A model generated the notes under the pieces. The model had not been told where the DNA came from and ran no database searches. It was given only the letters and a program-made list of their open reading frames with translations. From contig PLWR01000752.1 in assembly GCA_003165615.1 (NCBI GenBank), forward strand, positions 1-20,978: a stretch of 20,978 bases of DNA, read 5' to 3'. Below are positions 1-7,292 of the stretch, one piece after another (position 1 is the stretch's first letter; each line of letters opens with the position of its first letter). The stretch is from Acidobacteriota bacterium (GTDB lineage Bacteria; Acidobacteriota; Terriglobia; UBA7540). Both the position numbers and the translations under genes were made by a program.

Positions 1-2
1 CA

Positions 3-377
3 GAAGCACTCGCTGCCGCACACGCAGAACTCATGAAGGTAGTTTGTCAAGCCTATGGTAAAAGGCGCGACTTTACTTCGCTCGCCTCAAAAGCGTTATG
101 GTTGTGCTACCCCGAAAGTGTTCCAATGTTTGACGGCTGGACGAGGAACGCACTGTATGTCATCAGCAAGATCGAAAATGGTATCAATCCGATTGCAGAG
201 AAAACACCAGATTATGAGCAGTTCGTTCACGTTTGGAAGCAACTCTATTCGAAGTATAAAGAGACGATAGAGAGTCTGGATATCGGCACCTGTCCCTATC
301 CCTATCGCGTTTATCGCGTTCGCGTCTTCGACAGAATCCTCTGGCTGATTGGCCGATCCTCCTATCAAACGGACTAG
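3..377 (+). CDS. C-terminal part of an unidentified protein, possibly an OGG-fold-like protein (5' end outside window)
   Basis: The frame is open from base 3 with no stop, so the gene probably begins upstream of the window; an internal ATG at 33 has no convincing ribosome binding site. The visible ~125 residues end at a TAG at 375-377. The stretch SLASKALWLCYPESVPMFDG resembles the S-ASK-L-hydrophobic-P-(V/F)P-(I/M)-(Y/F)D pattern that I recall from 8-oxoguanine-glycosylase-fold proteins found in defence neighbourhoods. That resemblance is from memory and weak. The rest is rich in aromatic and basic residues with no motif I recognise. A hand count gives about 49% GC over the first 360 bases, clearly lower than the korA region, which suggests a separate origin. 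It ends 56 bases before the convergent ferredoxin gene. Coding status is likely; function is uncertain. Confidence 0.55.
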   Translation, partial: EALAAAHAELMKVVCQAYGKRRDFTSLASKALWLCYPESVPMFDGWTRNALYVISKIENGINPIAEKTPDYEQFVHVWKQLYSKYKETIESLDIGTCPYPYRVYRVRVFDRILWLIGRSSYQTD

Positions 378-433
378 ACCTAGTTCAACGCAGTCTTAGG
401 ACACTACCAGGTCGCCCGCAGGTTGGGGCTCGG

Positions 434-730
434 CTATAGATGCTGTGAGATGTGAGGTTTGTTTTCCGCCTCGCGCAGCTTTTTCAGCGTGACCTGAACC
501 TCGCGTTTGGTCGGCAAGGAAATGGCGCCGGAGGGGCAGCCGGTGAGGCAGATATCGCAACCGGGGAGACAGCGAAGAGGATGCGCCACAAGGGGCCGGC
601 CGGTTTTGGAATCCCATTCAAAGACTTCATGCGGGCAGAAGTTAAGGCAGTTGAGGTCCGCGCGGCAGGCATCAACGTCAACGGTGGGAAACCACGGGAA
701 TTTCTGGCGAAGGTAGGTCAGCAAGGGCAT
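434..730 (-). CDS. Small dicluster-type ferredoxin with Asp replacing one cluster-I cysteine
   Basis: 98 residues. Two ferredoxin motifs are visible. Motif I is C22-x2-D25-x2-C28-x3-C32-P, where the second Cys of the canonical CxxCxxCxxxCP is Asp. Motif II is C54-x3-C58-x2-C61-x3-C65-P, with one extra residue in its first spacing. The family carries low-potential electrons in the cytoplasm. In known ferredoxins a CxxD motif goes with a [3Fe-4S]/[4Fe-4S] interconvertible site or an Asp-ligated [4Fe-4S] cluster; applying that here is inference. The ATG at 728-730 is preceded on the minus strand by AAGGAT. The gene lies 56 bases downstream of the HdrA-like gene on the same strand, so they are probably co-transcribed. 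Ferredoxin-dependent KorAB is encoded about 2 kb away on the other strand and is a plausible, unproven partner. Confidence 0.85.
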   Translation of the reverse strand: MPLLTYLRQKFPWFPTVDVDACRADLNCLNFCPHEVFEWDSKTGRPLVAHPLRCLPGCDICLTGCPSGAISLPTKREVQVTLKKLREAENKPHISQHL

Positions 731-786
731 CTCTTTATCCTTTATGCGTCACATGAATAACCGGACCGGTTATTCCCCAGGGGCCC

Positions 787-1170
787 TCAATGGCGTGACT
801 TGTTGGGATCGGCAAGCTCCTTCAACCGCTCGCGGATTCGGTCCAGGATGCCGTCATTGGTCGTGTTGCGTATATCCAAGGGCACAAAATGTTTGTCGTC
901 GAACTCCGTCTTGCGCAAGGCCTTCTTGAAAAGCTTCATCTGGGTCTCTTCCGCGCAGGCGCAGACCATCACGTAAGTGTCGGGATCATCCTCGGCGGCG
1001 GAAAACACATCTTCGAGGACTTGATTTCCACCCTCGGCGCAGAGCTGCGGATGCACGGCAGCGTAAGAAACGTCAAGCTCGGATTCAACTTCGAAGGCCA
1101 GTGAGTTCATGTCGGCGTAGCGGAAGGGATCAAGGCCCTTGCAGTTGCAAATCAATGTTTTGACCTTCAT
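787..1170 (-). CDS. Stand-alone protein resembling the HdrA N-terminal Cys domain
   Basis: 127 residues from the chosen ATG (1168-1170), which has a strong AGGAGG seven bases upstream. An in-frame start 16 codons earlier (1218) has no comparable site and adds an unconserved tail. Visible Cys elements are ICNCKG (C8, C10), HPQLCAEGG (C44) and VMVCACAEE (C70, C72). This order, with a predicted strand-helix pattern and Phe-Lys after the last motif, resembles the N-terminal iron-sulfur region of heterodisulfide reductase subunit A. The flavin-binding and ferredoxin parts of HdrA are absent, and the C-terminus is a charged helix. It is the first gene of a likely two-gene unit with the downstream ferredoxin. 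Inferred role: a small cytoplasmic electron-transfer or regulatory Fe-S protein. The family link is moderately sure; the function is not known. Confidence 0.75.
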   Translation of the reverse strand: MKVKTLICNCKGLDPFRYADMNSLAFEVESELDVSYAAVHPQLCAEGGNQVLEDVFSAAEDDPDTYVMVCACAEETQMKLFKKALRKTEFDDKHFVPLDIRNTTNDGILDRIRERLKELADPNKSRH

Positions 1171-1426
1171 CAGAAACCTCCTGGGTCCGCTGCCGTCTTC
1201 TCTCCATAAATTTCCCAAGGTGCAGGTTTATGCATATGAATGGCCACAAACAGAGGTTTTGCAGGACTTCCAGATTTGTGAAAAACCTATGAAAATAAAT
1301 CTCTTAGCGCCTCGTGCGGGGGAAGGGGAAGCCAAGAATTGTCCAAGAAGTGACTTTTGCCCCAGCCGGAAGTGTCGGCAGGTCTTAAGCATCATCCCAT
1401 CCCTTGACAAAGCGCAAGGGGCCTTG

Positions 1427-1462
1427 GGCTTTCGCCGGTCTCCGGCGGGCAGAAGGAAAGCC
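1427..1462. repeat. Strong hairpin (inverted repeat CGCCGG/CCGGCG)
   Basis: CGCCGG (1433-1438) and CCGGCG (1442-1447) form a perfect 6-bp stem around a TCT loop. It is flanked by a second pair, GGCTTT (1427-1432) and AAAGCC (1457-1462), with a nine-base bulge on the right side. No T-run follows on either strand, so a simple intrinsic terminator is unlikely. It may be a REP-like element or a structured mRNA segment. Confidence 0.5.
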
Positions 1463-1495
1463 GTTTGAATGATGTGCTTGGCTTGCAGGGAATAA

Positions 1496-1524
1496 TTGCT
1501 TGCTGGGCCAACAATCAGTAGAAT
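1496..1524 (+). promoter_or_regulatory. Candidate sigma-70-type promoter for the PilZ gene
   Basis: TTGCTT (1496-1501), a 17-base spacer and TAGAAT (1519-1524). The -10 element matches consensus at five of six positions; the -35 matches at only the first three. It lies about 125 bases before the PilZ start, on the correct strand, in an otherwise empty region. Confidence 0.35.
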
Positions 1525-1655
1525 ACAGCGAGGATGGTAGATCGGGGATGTGTGGCCACAATCCGGCGCCGTGGCCGCTAAGATCTGCGAGTGTTAAGTT
1601 TCCCGAGCCCGTCCGGCAGGGCTGGTAGCGACCTCCTGACGGTCGGCGTTTGTAT

Positions 1656-2582
1656 ATGGATAACAACCCGTTCTCTCAAACACCGAAGGGGCAGGACTCT
1701 GTAGTCAGCCACAGGCGGAGCACCCGGATTGACTTTGTTACGACGGTGCTCCTTTCGGGCAAGGATGGTTCGGGAACTCCGTTTCGGGAGTTTACGCAGA
1801 CCGCGGTCGTAAACCTGCACGGCTGCAAGGTCCGGACCTCATATCGAATCCTGGTTGGCATGCTCGTCACGCTGGAATGTCCCAAGGCGGGGACATCGGG
1901 GAAAGGCGTCTGCATCAGAGTTTGGGATCCCCCGCCGGGAGTTGTCGGGCACGAGATTGCCGTACAACTTATAAAACCTCAGAATCTATGGGGCGTGGCC
2001 AACCCACCGGCCGACTGGGAAATTGCCGCCAAGAGCATGGTGCAGGGGCGGGCGGTTCAAACGGAAAGCCCGGCACGCCCCGCACCCCCGGTAGCACCCG
2101 TCGTCACCGCACCCGTGGCCGTCCCCCCGCGCACTCCCGCAATACCCCAGGTGGTTGCGCCCGTGGCGCCTCCCGTGGTGGCCCCGGTGCGGCCGGCCCC
2201 AGTTGCCGGTCCGACGACCGAGCAGCGGCTCGCCGAACTGGAGCGGCGCTCCACGCAATTAGTGGATTCCGTTCTCGATATCCTTCGCGGACAGGCGGAG
2301 GAATTCACCCGCAGCAGCATGGAGGAGTTCCGTCAGCAGTTGGATGCCCTCATTCAGGATACCGAGGTGCGGATGCGGGAGGCCCTCCTGCAAGCGTATG
2401 AAGAATCGGCGAGCTCCTTGGTCAGCCTGCGCAACGATCTGATGGAGCAAATGGCATCGCGGGGGGCGCAAATTATTCGCTCCACAACAGAAGACACCTT
2501 GCGCACCCGACCCCTCAGCCCGTCGGCCGCGGGGGAGAAGGCCGCTCCCCTAAGACCTCCCGAGCCGGTCACGAAGAAGTGA
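1656..2582 (+). CDS. PilZ-domain protein with Pro-rich linker and C-terminal coiled coil
   Basis: 308 residues from the ATG at 1656; a TTG two codons earlier (1650) is the only other candidate, since an in-frame stop lies at 1626-1628. No clear Shine-Dalgarno is seen. Residues ~20-115 look like a PilZ beta-barrel. A basic RRSTR segment matches the RxxxR c-di-GMP motif. The second motif, usually D/N-x-S-x-x-G, reads NLHGCK here, so Ser and Gly are replaced and nucleotide binding may be weak or lost. Residues ~136-188 are a Pro/Ala/Val-rich, probably disordered linker. Residues ~189-285 are Glu/Arg/Gln/Leu-rich with long helix and coiled-coil character, and the tail is disordered. There is no signal peptide, so it is cytoplasmic. 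PilZ proteins usually couple c-di-GMP to motility, polysaccharide or surface functions; the target here is unknown. It appears to be monocistronic. Confidence 0.8.
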   Translation: MDNNPFSQTPKGQDSVVSHRRSTRIDFVTTVLLSGKDGSGTPFREFTQTAVVNLHGCKVRTSYRILVGMLVTLECPKAGTSGKGVCIRVWDPPPGVVGHEIAVQLIKPQNLWGVANPPADWEIAAKSMVQGRAVQTESPARPAPPVAPVVTAPVAVPPRTPAIPQVVAPVAPPVVAPVRPAPVAGPTTEQRLAELERRSTQLVDSVLDILRGQAEEFTRSSMEEFRQQLDALIQDTEVRMREALLQAYEESASSLVSLRNDLMEQMASRGAQIIRSTTEDTLRTRPLSPSAAGEKAAPLRPPEPVTKK

Positions 2583-2728
2583 CGAATCACGTCGGTCCCT
2601 TCCGCCACGACCGGTGGCAACAAGGGCGACCAAGGCCTTCGCCTAACGGTTGCCGCATCAAGCTTTGCATAAAATCCTTTGGCATGGGCGCACGATTGCA
2701 TCTTATGGGGCAACGCAGGCGTCAGGTT

Positions 2729-2737
2729 TGATATAAT
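2729..2737 (+). promoter_or_regulatory. Extended -10 promoter for korAB
   Basis: TG-A-TATAAT: the TG sits at 2729-2730 and a perfect TATAAT at 2732-2737. At the 17-base spacing the -35 position reads GGCAAC, a poor match, which is typical of extended -10 promoters. The predicted start of transcription is near 2744, leaving a leader of about 220 nt upstream of the korA ATG. Confidence 0.55.
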
Positions 2738-2790
2738 GGTAGCGTTGGGGGAGAGGGCAGTTCCATCATTAGGTCACCAGATTCAGATCG

Positions 2791-2865
2791 GCCTGGAGTT
2801 CGGCTCCGGGCGGGAATGTAATTCCTGAGTCTGTTAATCTCCCCGGCAAGAACGCCGCACTGGGG
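2791..2865 (+). promoter_or_regulatory. Three consecutive hairpins in the korA leader
   Basis: Hairpin 1 is an 8-bp stem (2791-2798 with 2804-2811, one G-U pair) closed by a TTCGG loop. Hairpin 2 is GGAAT (2813-2817) with ATTCC (2821-2825) around GTA. Hairpin 3 pairs GGC (2845-2847) with GCC (2854-2856) inside CCCC (2841-2844) and GGGG (2862-2865), with a five-base asymmetric bulge. None is followed by a T-run, so a simple attenuator is not evident. A cis-regulatory RNA is possible but unproven. Confidence 0.35.
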
Positions 2866-2966
2866 GCGCCTCGCGGCTCAGAGCTTATGGCTTGCCCCGA
2901 AAGCGTGCGGCACAAAGTAAATCCCAATCTACGACCAATCCCGAAAGGGTGTTCAAGGGGAATACA

Positions 2967-4811
2967 ATGGCAACCACTCACGTTGAGCCCAGAGAAGATG
3001 CGTCGCCTATGGAACGAGCCCAGATCATCAACGACCTCAGCATCCAGGTGGCGACGGTAAACGGCTCAGGCAGTCAAACCGCCAATCTTGTTTTGCTGCG
3101 GGCGATTTTTCAGATGGGCATTCCGGTTTCAGGAAAGAACCTGTTTCCCTCCAACATCGCCGGCCTTCCCACTTGGTTTACGATCCGGGCTTCCCAGCAC
3201 GGCTACATCGGGCGCCGCCGGGATAGCGAATATATGGTGGCGATGAACCCCGAGACCGCCGAAGAAGATGTGCTCGGCCTCAAGCCGGGCGCGGCCTGCG
3301 TATACGATGAGCGGCTGAATTTGAAACGTCTGCGGGATGATGTAATTTTCTATTCCGTGCCATTCGATCAGTTGGTTACGCCGGTGTGCCCGGATTCGCG
3401 CTTGCGCAAGCTCGTCCGCAACATGATCTACGACGGCGTCCTGGCGAAACTGCTGGGCATCGAGATGGAGGAAATTCAGAAGGCGCTCCAAAAGCAATTT
3501 CGTAAGAAAGCCAAGGCCGCGGAGCTGAACTGGAACGCCGCCCGCGTCGGCTATGAATTCGCCGAAAAGAACCTGGTGAAAGCGGATCCCCACACCTTGC
3601 AGCGCATGAACGCCACGCAGGGTAAGATTCTGATTGAAGGCAATGCCGCCACCGCTCTGGGGTCGATGTTTGCCGGCGTTACCGTGGTGACGTGGTACCC
3701 CATCACCCCCTCTTCCACGGTCTGCGAGACGCTGACCGATTACATGAAGCGCTATCGCATCGACAAAGAAACCGGGAAGGCAACCTTTGCCATCGTGCAG
3801 GCTGAGGATGAACTCGCCGCGCTGGGCATGGCTCTGGGGGCCGGCTGGGCCGGGGCACGTTCCATGACCGCGACGTCCGGACCGGGCATTTCCCTGATGG
3901 CGGAATTTACCGGCTTCGGATATTACGTGGAAATCCCCACCGTGATCTTCGATATCCAGCGCGTAGGACCCTCCACCGGCCTTCCCACCCGCACCGCGCA
4001 GGGAGACATCCTCTCCACCGCCCTGCTTTCCCACGGCGACACCAAGCACCCCATGTTTCTGCCCTGTTCGGTAAGTGAGTGTTTCACTATGGCCATTGAG
4101 GCGTTTGATCTCGCCGAGGATTTGCAGACGCCGGTCTTCGTCATGACCGACCTCGACCTGGGTATGAACACCTGGATGTCTGACCCCTTCCCCTATCCCA
4201 CCAAGCCCATCGCGCGCGGCAAGGTCCTGAGCGCCGAGGATGTGCGCCGCATGGGAGGCTTTGAGCGTTACAAGGACGTGGATGGCGACGGCATCGGTTA
4301 CCGCACATTGCCCGGAACGCCCGACCGCCTCAGTGGATGGTTTGCGCGCGGCAGCGGCCACAATGAAAAAGCCATATACAGCGAGCGGCCTGAGGTTTAT
4401 GTGAACAATGTGGACCGGCTGGCCCGCAAGTTTGAAAACGCCCGCCACAAAGTTCCCGGCCCCGTCTTCGTGGATGCGGCGAAACCGGAAGTGGGCATCA
4501 TCGCCTACGGCACCAGCCACTGGGCCCTGGAAGAGAGCCTGGAGCAGTTGCGGCGCGAGCAGAGTATCGACGCCGGCTATTGCCGCTTGCGGGCATTCCC
4601 CTTTGCTCCGGAAGTTCATGATTTTATCAATCGCTACCAGCGCGTCTACGTCGTGGACCAAAACCGCGACGCCCAGATGCTCGGCTTGCTCCGCTTGGAA
4701 TGCAGCCCGGACCAGATCGCGAAGCTCCGCAGTGTTCGCCATTATGATGGCTCCTCGCTTGACGCGCGTTCCGTAACCAACCAAATTGTTTCCCAGGAGG
4801 CTGCAAACTAA
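2967..4811 (+). CDS. korA: 2-oxoacid:ferredoxin oxidoreductase, fused gamma-alpha subunit (KorA-type)
   Basis: 614 residues. It converts a 2-oxoacid plus CoA to acyl-CoA and CO2, passing electrons to ferredoxin, together with KorB. Residues ~25-190 are the gamma domain (GSGSQTAN..VLLRAIFQMG, then GLPTWFTIRAS). Residues ~218 onward are the alpha pyrimidine-binding domain, with YPITPSS at 244-250, TSGPG at 303-307 and QRVGPSTGLPTRTAQGD at 331-347. A C-terminal transketolase-like domain begins near residue 505 (PEVGIIAYGTSHWALEESL). YPITPSS is the substrate-binding signature of this family. The gamma-alpha fusion and absence of a fused delta ferredoxin domain favour a 2-oxoglutarate-type enzyme, but substrate cannot be fixed from sequence. 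The start is chosen at ATG 2967 because AAGGGG lies six bases upstream; the open frame extends to 2892 without a better site. korB follows one base after the stop. Confidence 0.93.
   Translation: MATTHVEPREDASPMERAQIINDLSIQVATVNGSGSQTANLVLLRAIFQMGIPVSGKNLFPSNIAGLPTWFTIRASQHGYIGRRRDSEYMVAMNPETAEEDVLGLKPGAACVYDERLNLKRLRDDVIFYSVPFDQLVTPVCPDSRLRKLVRNMIYDGVLAKLLGIEMEEIQKALQKQFRKKAKAAELNWNAARVGYEFAEKNLVKADPHTLQRMNATQGKILIEGNAATALGSMFAGVTVVTWYPITPSSTVCETLTDYMKRYRIDKETGKATFAIVQAEDELAALGMALGAGWAGARSMTATSGPGISLMAEFTGFGYYVEIPTVIFDIQRVGPSTGLPTRTAQGDILSTALLSHGDTKHPMFLPCSVSECFTMAIEAFDLAEDLQTPVFVMTDLDLGMNTWMSDPFPYPTKPIARGKVLSAEDVRRMGGFERYKDVDGDGIGYRTLPGTPDRLSGWFARGSGHNEKAIYSERPEVYVNNVDRLARKFENARHKVPGPVFVDAAKPEVGIIAYGTSHWALEESLEQLRREQSIDAGYCRLRAFPFAPEVHDFINRYQRVYVVDQNRDAQMLGLLRLECSPDQIAKLRSVRHYDGSSLDARSVTNQIVSQEAAN
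4795..4800 (+). promoter_or_regulatory. Ribosome binding site of korB inside the end of korA
   Basis: A perfect AGGAGG lies within the last korA codons, 12 bases before ATG 4813. It decides the korB start over an in-frame ATG at 4786, which would overlap korA and lies upstream of this site. The long spacing and one-base intergenic gap suggest translational coupling. Confidence 0.65.
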
Positions 4812-4812
4812 T

Positions 4813-5862
4813 ATGGCTACTGCCACCGTTCCCTCTTCGCCATCCGCCCGGACCAATCGCGTGGGCCTGGAAATGGCCCAGTACAAGGGCAACAAGAGCA
4901 CGCTGTGCGCGGGCTGCGGCCACAACGCCATTTCCGAGCGCATCATTGAAGCCTGCTTCGAAATGGGCGTTGAACCCCACCGCGTCGCCAAGTTTTCCGG
5001 CATAGGCTGCTCGTCCAAAAGCCCCGCCTACTTTCTGAACAGCGCGTATGGAGTGAACGCCGTCCACGGGCGCATGCCCAGTGTGGCCACCGGCGCTTTG
5101 CTGGCCAATCGCAACCTCATCGCCATGGGAGTCAGCGGAGATGGCGACACCGCTTCCATCGGCGTCGGACAGTTCGTGCATTTGATGCGGCGCAACCTGC
5201 CACTGATTTACATCATTGAAGACAACGGGTGCTACGGCCTGACCAAAGGCCAATTCTCCGCCACCGCTGACCTGGGTTCAAAGCTCAAGACCGGAATCGT
5301 CAACGATCTGCCGCCCATTGATACCTGCGCGCTGGCCATTCAACTTGGCGCCACGTATGTGGCCCGTTCCTTCTCCGGCGACAAGCGGCAATTGCTGGCT
5401 CTCATCAAAGGCGCGCTCGCCCACAACGGGACCTCCATGCTCGACGTCATCTCTCCCTGCGTCACTTTCAATGACCACGAAGGCTCCACCAAGTCCTACA
5501 GCTACGTTAAGGACCACGACGAACCGGTGGCGGACGTGAGCTTTATCCCGTTCTTCGAAGATATTTCCGTGGACTATGACCCGGGAACCACCACCAGCAT
5601 TACCCTGCACGACGGCTCGCAAGTGCTGCTGCGCAAGATCAACACGGAGTATGACCCCACCAACAAGGGCGCCGCCTTGCAGATGCTCACCGAGTCCCAC
5701 GACAAGGGCGAAATTGTGACCGGCCTCTTCTATGTGGACCCGAATCGGCCGAACTTTATCGACCAGTTGAATGTGTTGGACGAGCCGCTGGCCACGCTCC
5801 CGGAATCAAAGGTGCGCCCCCCCAAAGAAGTCCTGGACCAGGTTATGCAGTCGTTGATGTAG
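4813..5862 (+). CDS. korB: 2-oxoacid:ferredoxin oxidoreductase, beta subunit (KorB-type)
   Basis: 349 residues. This is the thiamine-diphosphate and Fe-S subunit that pairs with KorA. CAGCGH (C32, C35), GIGCSS (C66) and SPCVTFN (C216) supply four Cys in the arrangement expected to hold the single [4Fe-4S] cluster. GDGD at 109-112 followed by EDNGCYGLTKGQ (from residue 136) is the Mg-ThDP motif. HGRMPSVATG (85-94) is a family signature. Length is slightly above the usual 280-300 residues because of N- and C-terminal extensions. The first ~20 residues are Ser/Thr/Pro-rich and probably unstructured. It is co-transcribed with korA, since the start codon is one base after the korA stop. No delta ferredoxin subunit is encoded next to it; the small ferredoxin at 434-730 may serve as acceptor. 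Confidence 0.95.
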   Translation: MATATVPSSPSARTNRVGLEMAQYKGNKSTLCAGCGHNAISERIIEACFEMGVEPHRVAKFSGIGCSSKSPAYFLNSAYGVNAVHGRMPSVATGALLANRNLIAMGVSGDGDTASIGVGQFVHLMRRNLPLIYIIEDNGCYGLTKGQFSATADLGSKLKTGIVNDLPPIDTCALAIQLGATYVARSFSGDKRQLLALIKGALAHNGTSMLDVISPCVTFNDHEGSTKSYSYVKDHDEPVADVSFIPFFEDISVDYDPGTTTSITLHDGSQVLLRKINTEYDPTNKGAALQMLTESHDKGEIVTGLFYVDPNRPNFIDQLNVLDEPLATLPESKVRPPKEVLDQVMQSLM

Positions 5863-5945
5863 GTGCTTTGTCAACATGCCTGGACTTGGGCGTTGAACCC
5901 GAATTCCTCACCACGCATGGGGAAGGGTGGGGCTGCGCGTGCCAG

Positions 5946-5983
5946 CCCGCCTGGCGGGGCAGAACGAAAGGCTTATGCCTTTT
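5946..5983 (+). terminator. Possible transcription terminator after korB
   Basis: Two hairpins lie in the 209-base gap after korB. CCCGC/GCGGG (5946-5958) has a CTG loop. AAAGGC/GCCTTT (5967-5982) has a TTAT loop and is followed by T at 5983. The T-tract is short, so termination is plausible but weak. The rest of the gap (5863-6071) shows no gene and no clear promoter for the desaturase. Confidence 0.35.
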
Positions 5984-6071
5984 GCCGTTTCGCTTTCTCG
6001 TGCGGCTCCCCTGCGCTCGGCACGGCCACCCGCTCTTTGGCAATTCATCATAGAATTGAGACACACGAAGA

Positions 6072-7148
6072 ATGACCATCAATCCAACTTTTTCCCGCTC
6101 GACCGAATTCAAGCACGCCCTTGAAACCAGCGTTAATGAATACTTCCGAAGGGCGGGGATTTCCAAAACCGGAAACCTGGGCATGTATGTGAAATCGGCG
6201 TTGCTGCTCGCCTGGCTCGCCGGTTCATACTATCTATTGGTTTTCCATATTACCAGTTGGGCCGGCGGCGTCCTGGCCGGCCTGTCTCTTGCCCTGGCCA
6301 TGACCTCGGTGGGGTTCAACATTATGCACGACGGCAATCATGGAAGCTTCTCCAGCCGCCCCTGGATGAATCGATTGGCCGGGCTGACGCTTGATCTTCT
6401 GGGGTGCAGCTCTTACCTGTGGATTCGGAAGCACAATTTCAGCCACCACACCTACACGAATATCCCCCATGTGGATGATGACATCGACTTGGCCCCATTC
6501 GGACGGCTCTCAGCGGATATCCCCCTACGTTCTTATTATCGCTATCAGCAATATTATCTTTGGTTCTTATATGCCTTGCTGGTGATCCAATGGCACTTTT
6601 ATAGTGACTACAAGAAACTGGTGACCGGGAAAATTGGGGACAAAACCTTTGACCCGCCCCGGGGGTGGGATTTGGCGGGGGTGTTTCTGGGGAAAGCCAC
6701 CTACTTCAGCCTGGCGTTTGTTGTTCCCTTCTTGCGTCACCCTTGGTGGTTTGTCCTGGCATCCTATGTCGGAGTCACCATGGTCATGGGGGTGGTGACC
6801 AGCATAGTGTTCCAGTTGGCCCACATCGTGGAAGAGACTGCGCACCCGGCCTTATCGGATGATGTCCACTCTGAATGGGTGATTCACCAGCTTCGCACCA
6901 CCGCTGATTTCGCGCGTGAGAACCGCTTGCTCACCTGGTATCTGGGCGGATTGAACTTCCAGGTTATTCACCACCTTTTCCCGAGAATTTGCCATGTTCA
7001 CTACCCTCAGGTGTCTCGCATCGTCGCGCAGGTTTGCGATAAGTATCAGGTCAACTATCAGGCACACCGCTCGGTCTATTCCGCCCTCCGCTCCCACTTT
7101 CGCTTCCTGAGGCTGATGGGACGCACTCAGGAACAGCCATCCGCCTGA
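6072..7148 (+). CDS. Membrane acyl-lipid/acyl-CoA fatty acid desaturase
   Basis: 358 residues. This di-iron integral membrane enzyme introduces double bonds into lipid acyl chains using O2 and electrons from ferredoxin or a cytochrome. The three histidine boxes are HDGNH (86-90), HNFSHH (121-126) and QVIHH (297-301, within GLNFQVIHHLFP), with an extra His in QLAHIVEE (251). The Gln-led third box is typical of front-end and linoleoyl-type desaturases. No cytochrome b5 domain is fused. Hydrophobic segments lie at ~39-60, 65-82, 160-175, 205-222 and 225-250. The start ATG at 6072 has only a weak purine stretch (GAAGA) in front. It lies 209 bases after korB on the same strand; a direct link is not evident, though ferredoxin could supply its electrons. 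It is followed by a convergent gene. Confidence 0.92.
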   Translation: MTINPTFSRSTEFKHALETSVNEYFRRAGISKTGNLGMYVKSALLLAWLAGSYYLLVFHITSWAGGVLAGLSLALAMTSVGFNIMHDGNHGSFSSRPWMNRLAGLTLDLLGCSSYLWIRKHNFSHHTYTNIPHVDDDIDLAPFGRLSADIPLRSYYRYQQYYLWFLYALLVIQWHFYSDYKKLVTGKIGDKTFDPPRGWDLAGVFLGKATYFSLAFVVPFLRHPWWFVLASYVGVTMVMGVVTSIVFQLAHIVEETAHPALSDDVHSEWVIHQLRTTADFARENRLLTWYLGGLNFQVIHHLFPRICHVHYPQVSRIVAQVCDKYQVNYQAHRSVYSALRSHFRFLRLMGRTQEQPSA

Positions 7149-7292
7149 GCCATTCCGGCTTCGGAGACGCCTGCTATCGCTTCTTTAATGGTTGGCTGAA
7201 GCCGTGGCTGGCTGGCGCAGGTCCGGTTCCCGGGGATCTGCGATTTCCCCAGGGATTTACGGGAGCAATTGTAGCGTGGGGTCGTGTCGGAG

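Larger units (their letters stand above)
1171..1649. other. Intergenic region between divergent genes
   Basis: About 480 bases separate the minus-strand HdrA-like gene from the plus-strand PilZ gene, and I see no credible coding sequence on either strand. It must hold both divergent promoters. The recognisable items are a strong hairpin at 1427-1462 and a candidate sigma-70-type promoter at 1496-1524, both listed separately. The part nearest the HdrA-like gene (about 1220-1310) is noticeably AT-richer than the surroundings, as expected for a promoter region, but I could not settle on hexamers for the minus strand. Confidence 0.6.
2583..2966 (+). other. Intergenic region: korA promoter and long structured leader
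   Basis: 384 bases without a credible gene. They contain an extended -10 promoter candidate (2729-2737). Three consecutive hairpins follow in what would be a leader of about 220 nt before korA. The first part (2583-2728) holds nothing I can name. The hairpins do not match a riboswitch class that I could recognise by eye. Confidence 0.55.

Noticed and set aside
1877..2401. 174-codon Arg/Gly/Pro-rich plus-strand frame
   Set aside because: It is an alternative frame of the PilZ protein linker and coiled coil; composition reflects GC-rich Pro/Ala codons.
2744..2966. Known riboswitch upstream of korA (cobalamin, c-di-AMP, glycine or SAM class)
   Set aside because: I compared the conserved core strings that I remember for these classes and found no match, so only an unassigned structured leader is reported.
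3129..5018. 629-codon open frame antisense to korA/korB
   Set aside because: The plus strand here encodes clear KorA and KorB motifs. The antisense translation is low-complexity and lacks domains, an effect of high GC at third positions.
4627..5253. 208-codon minus-strand frame within korB
   Set aside because: It is a shadow of the ThDP-binding region of KorB; Gly/Ala/His-rich with no motif.
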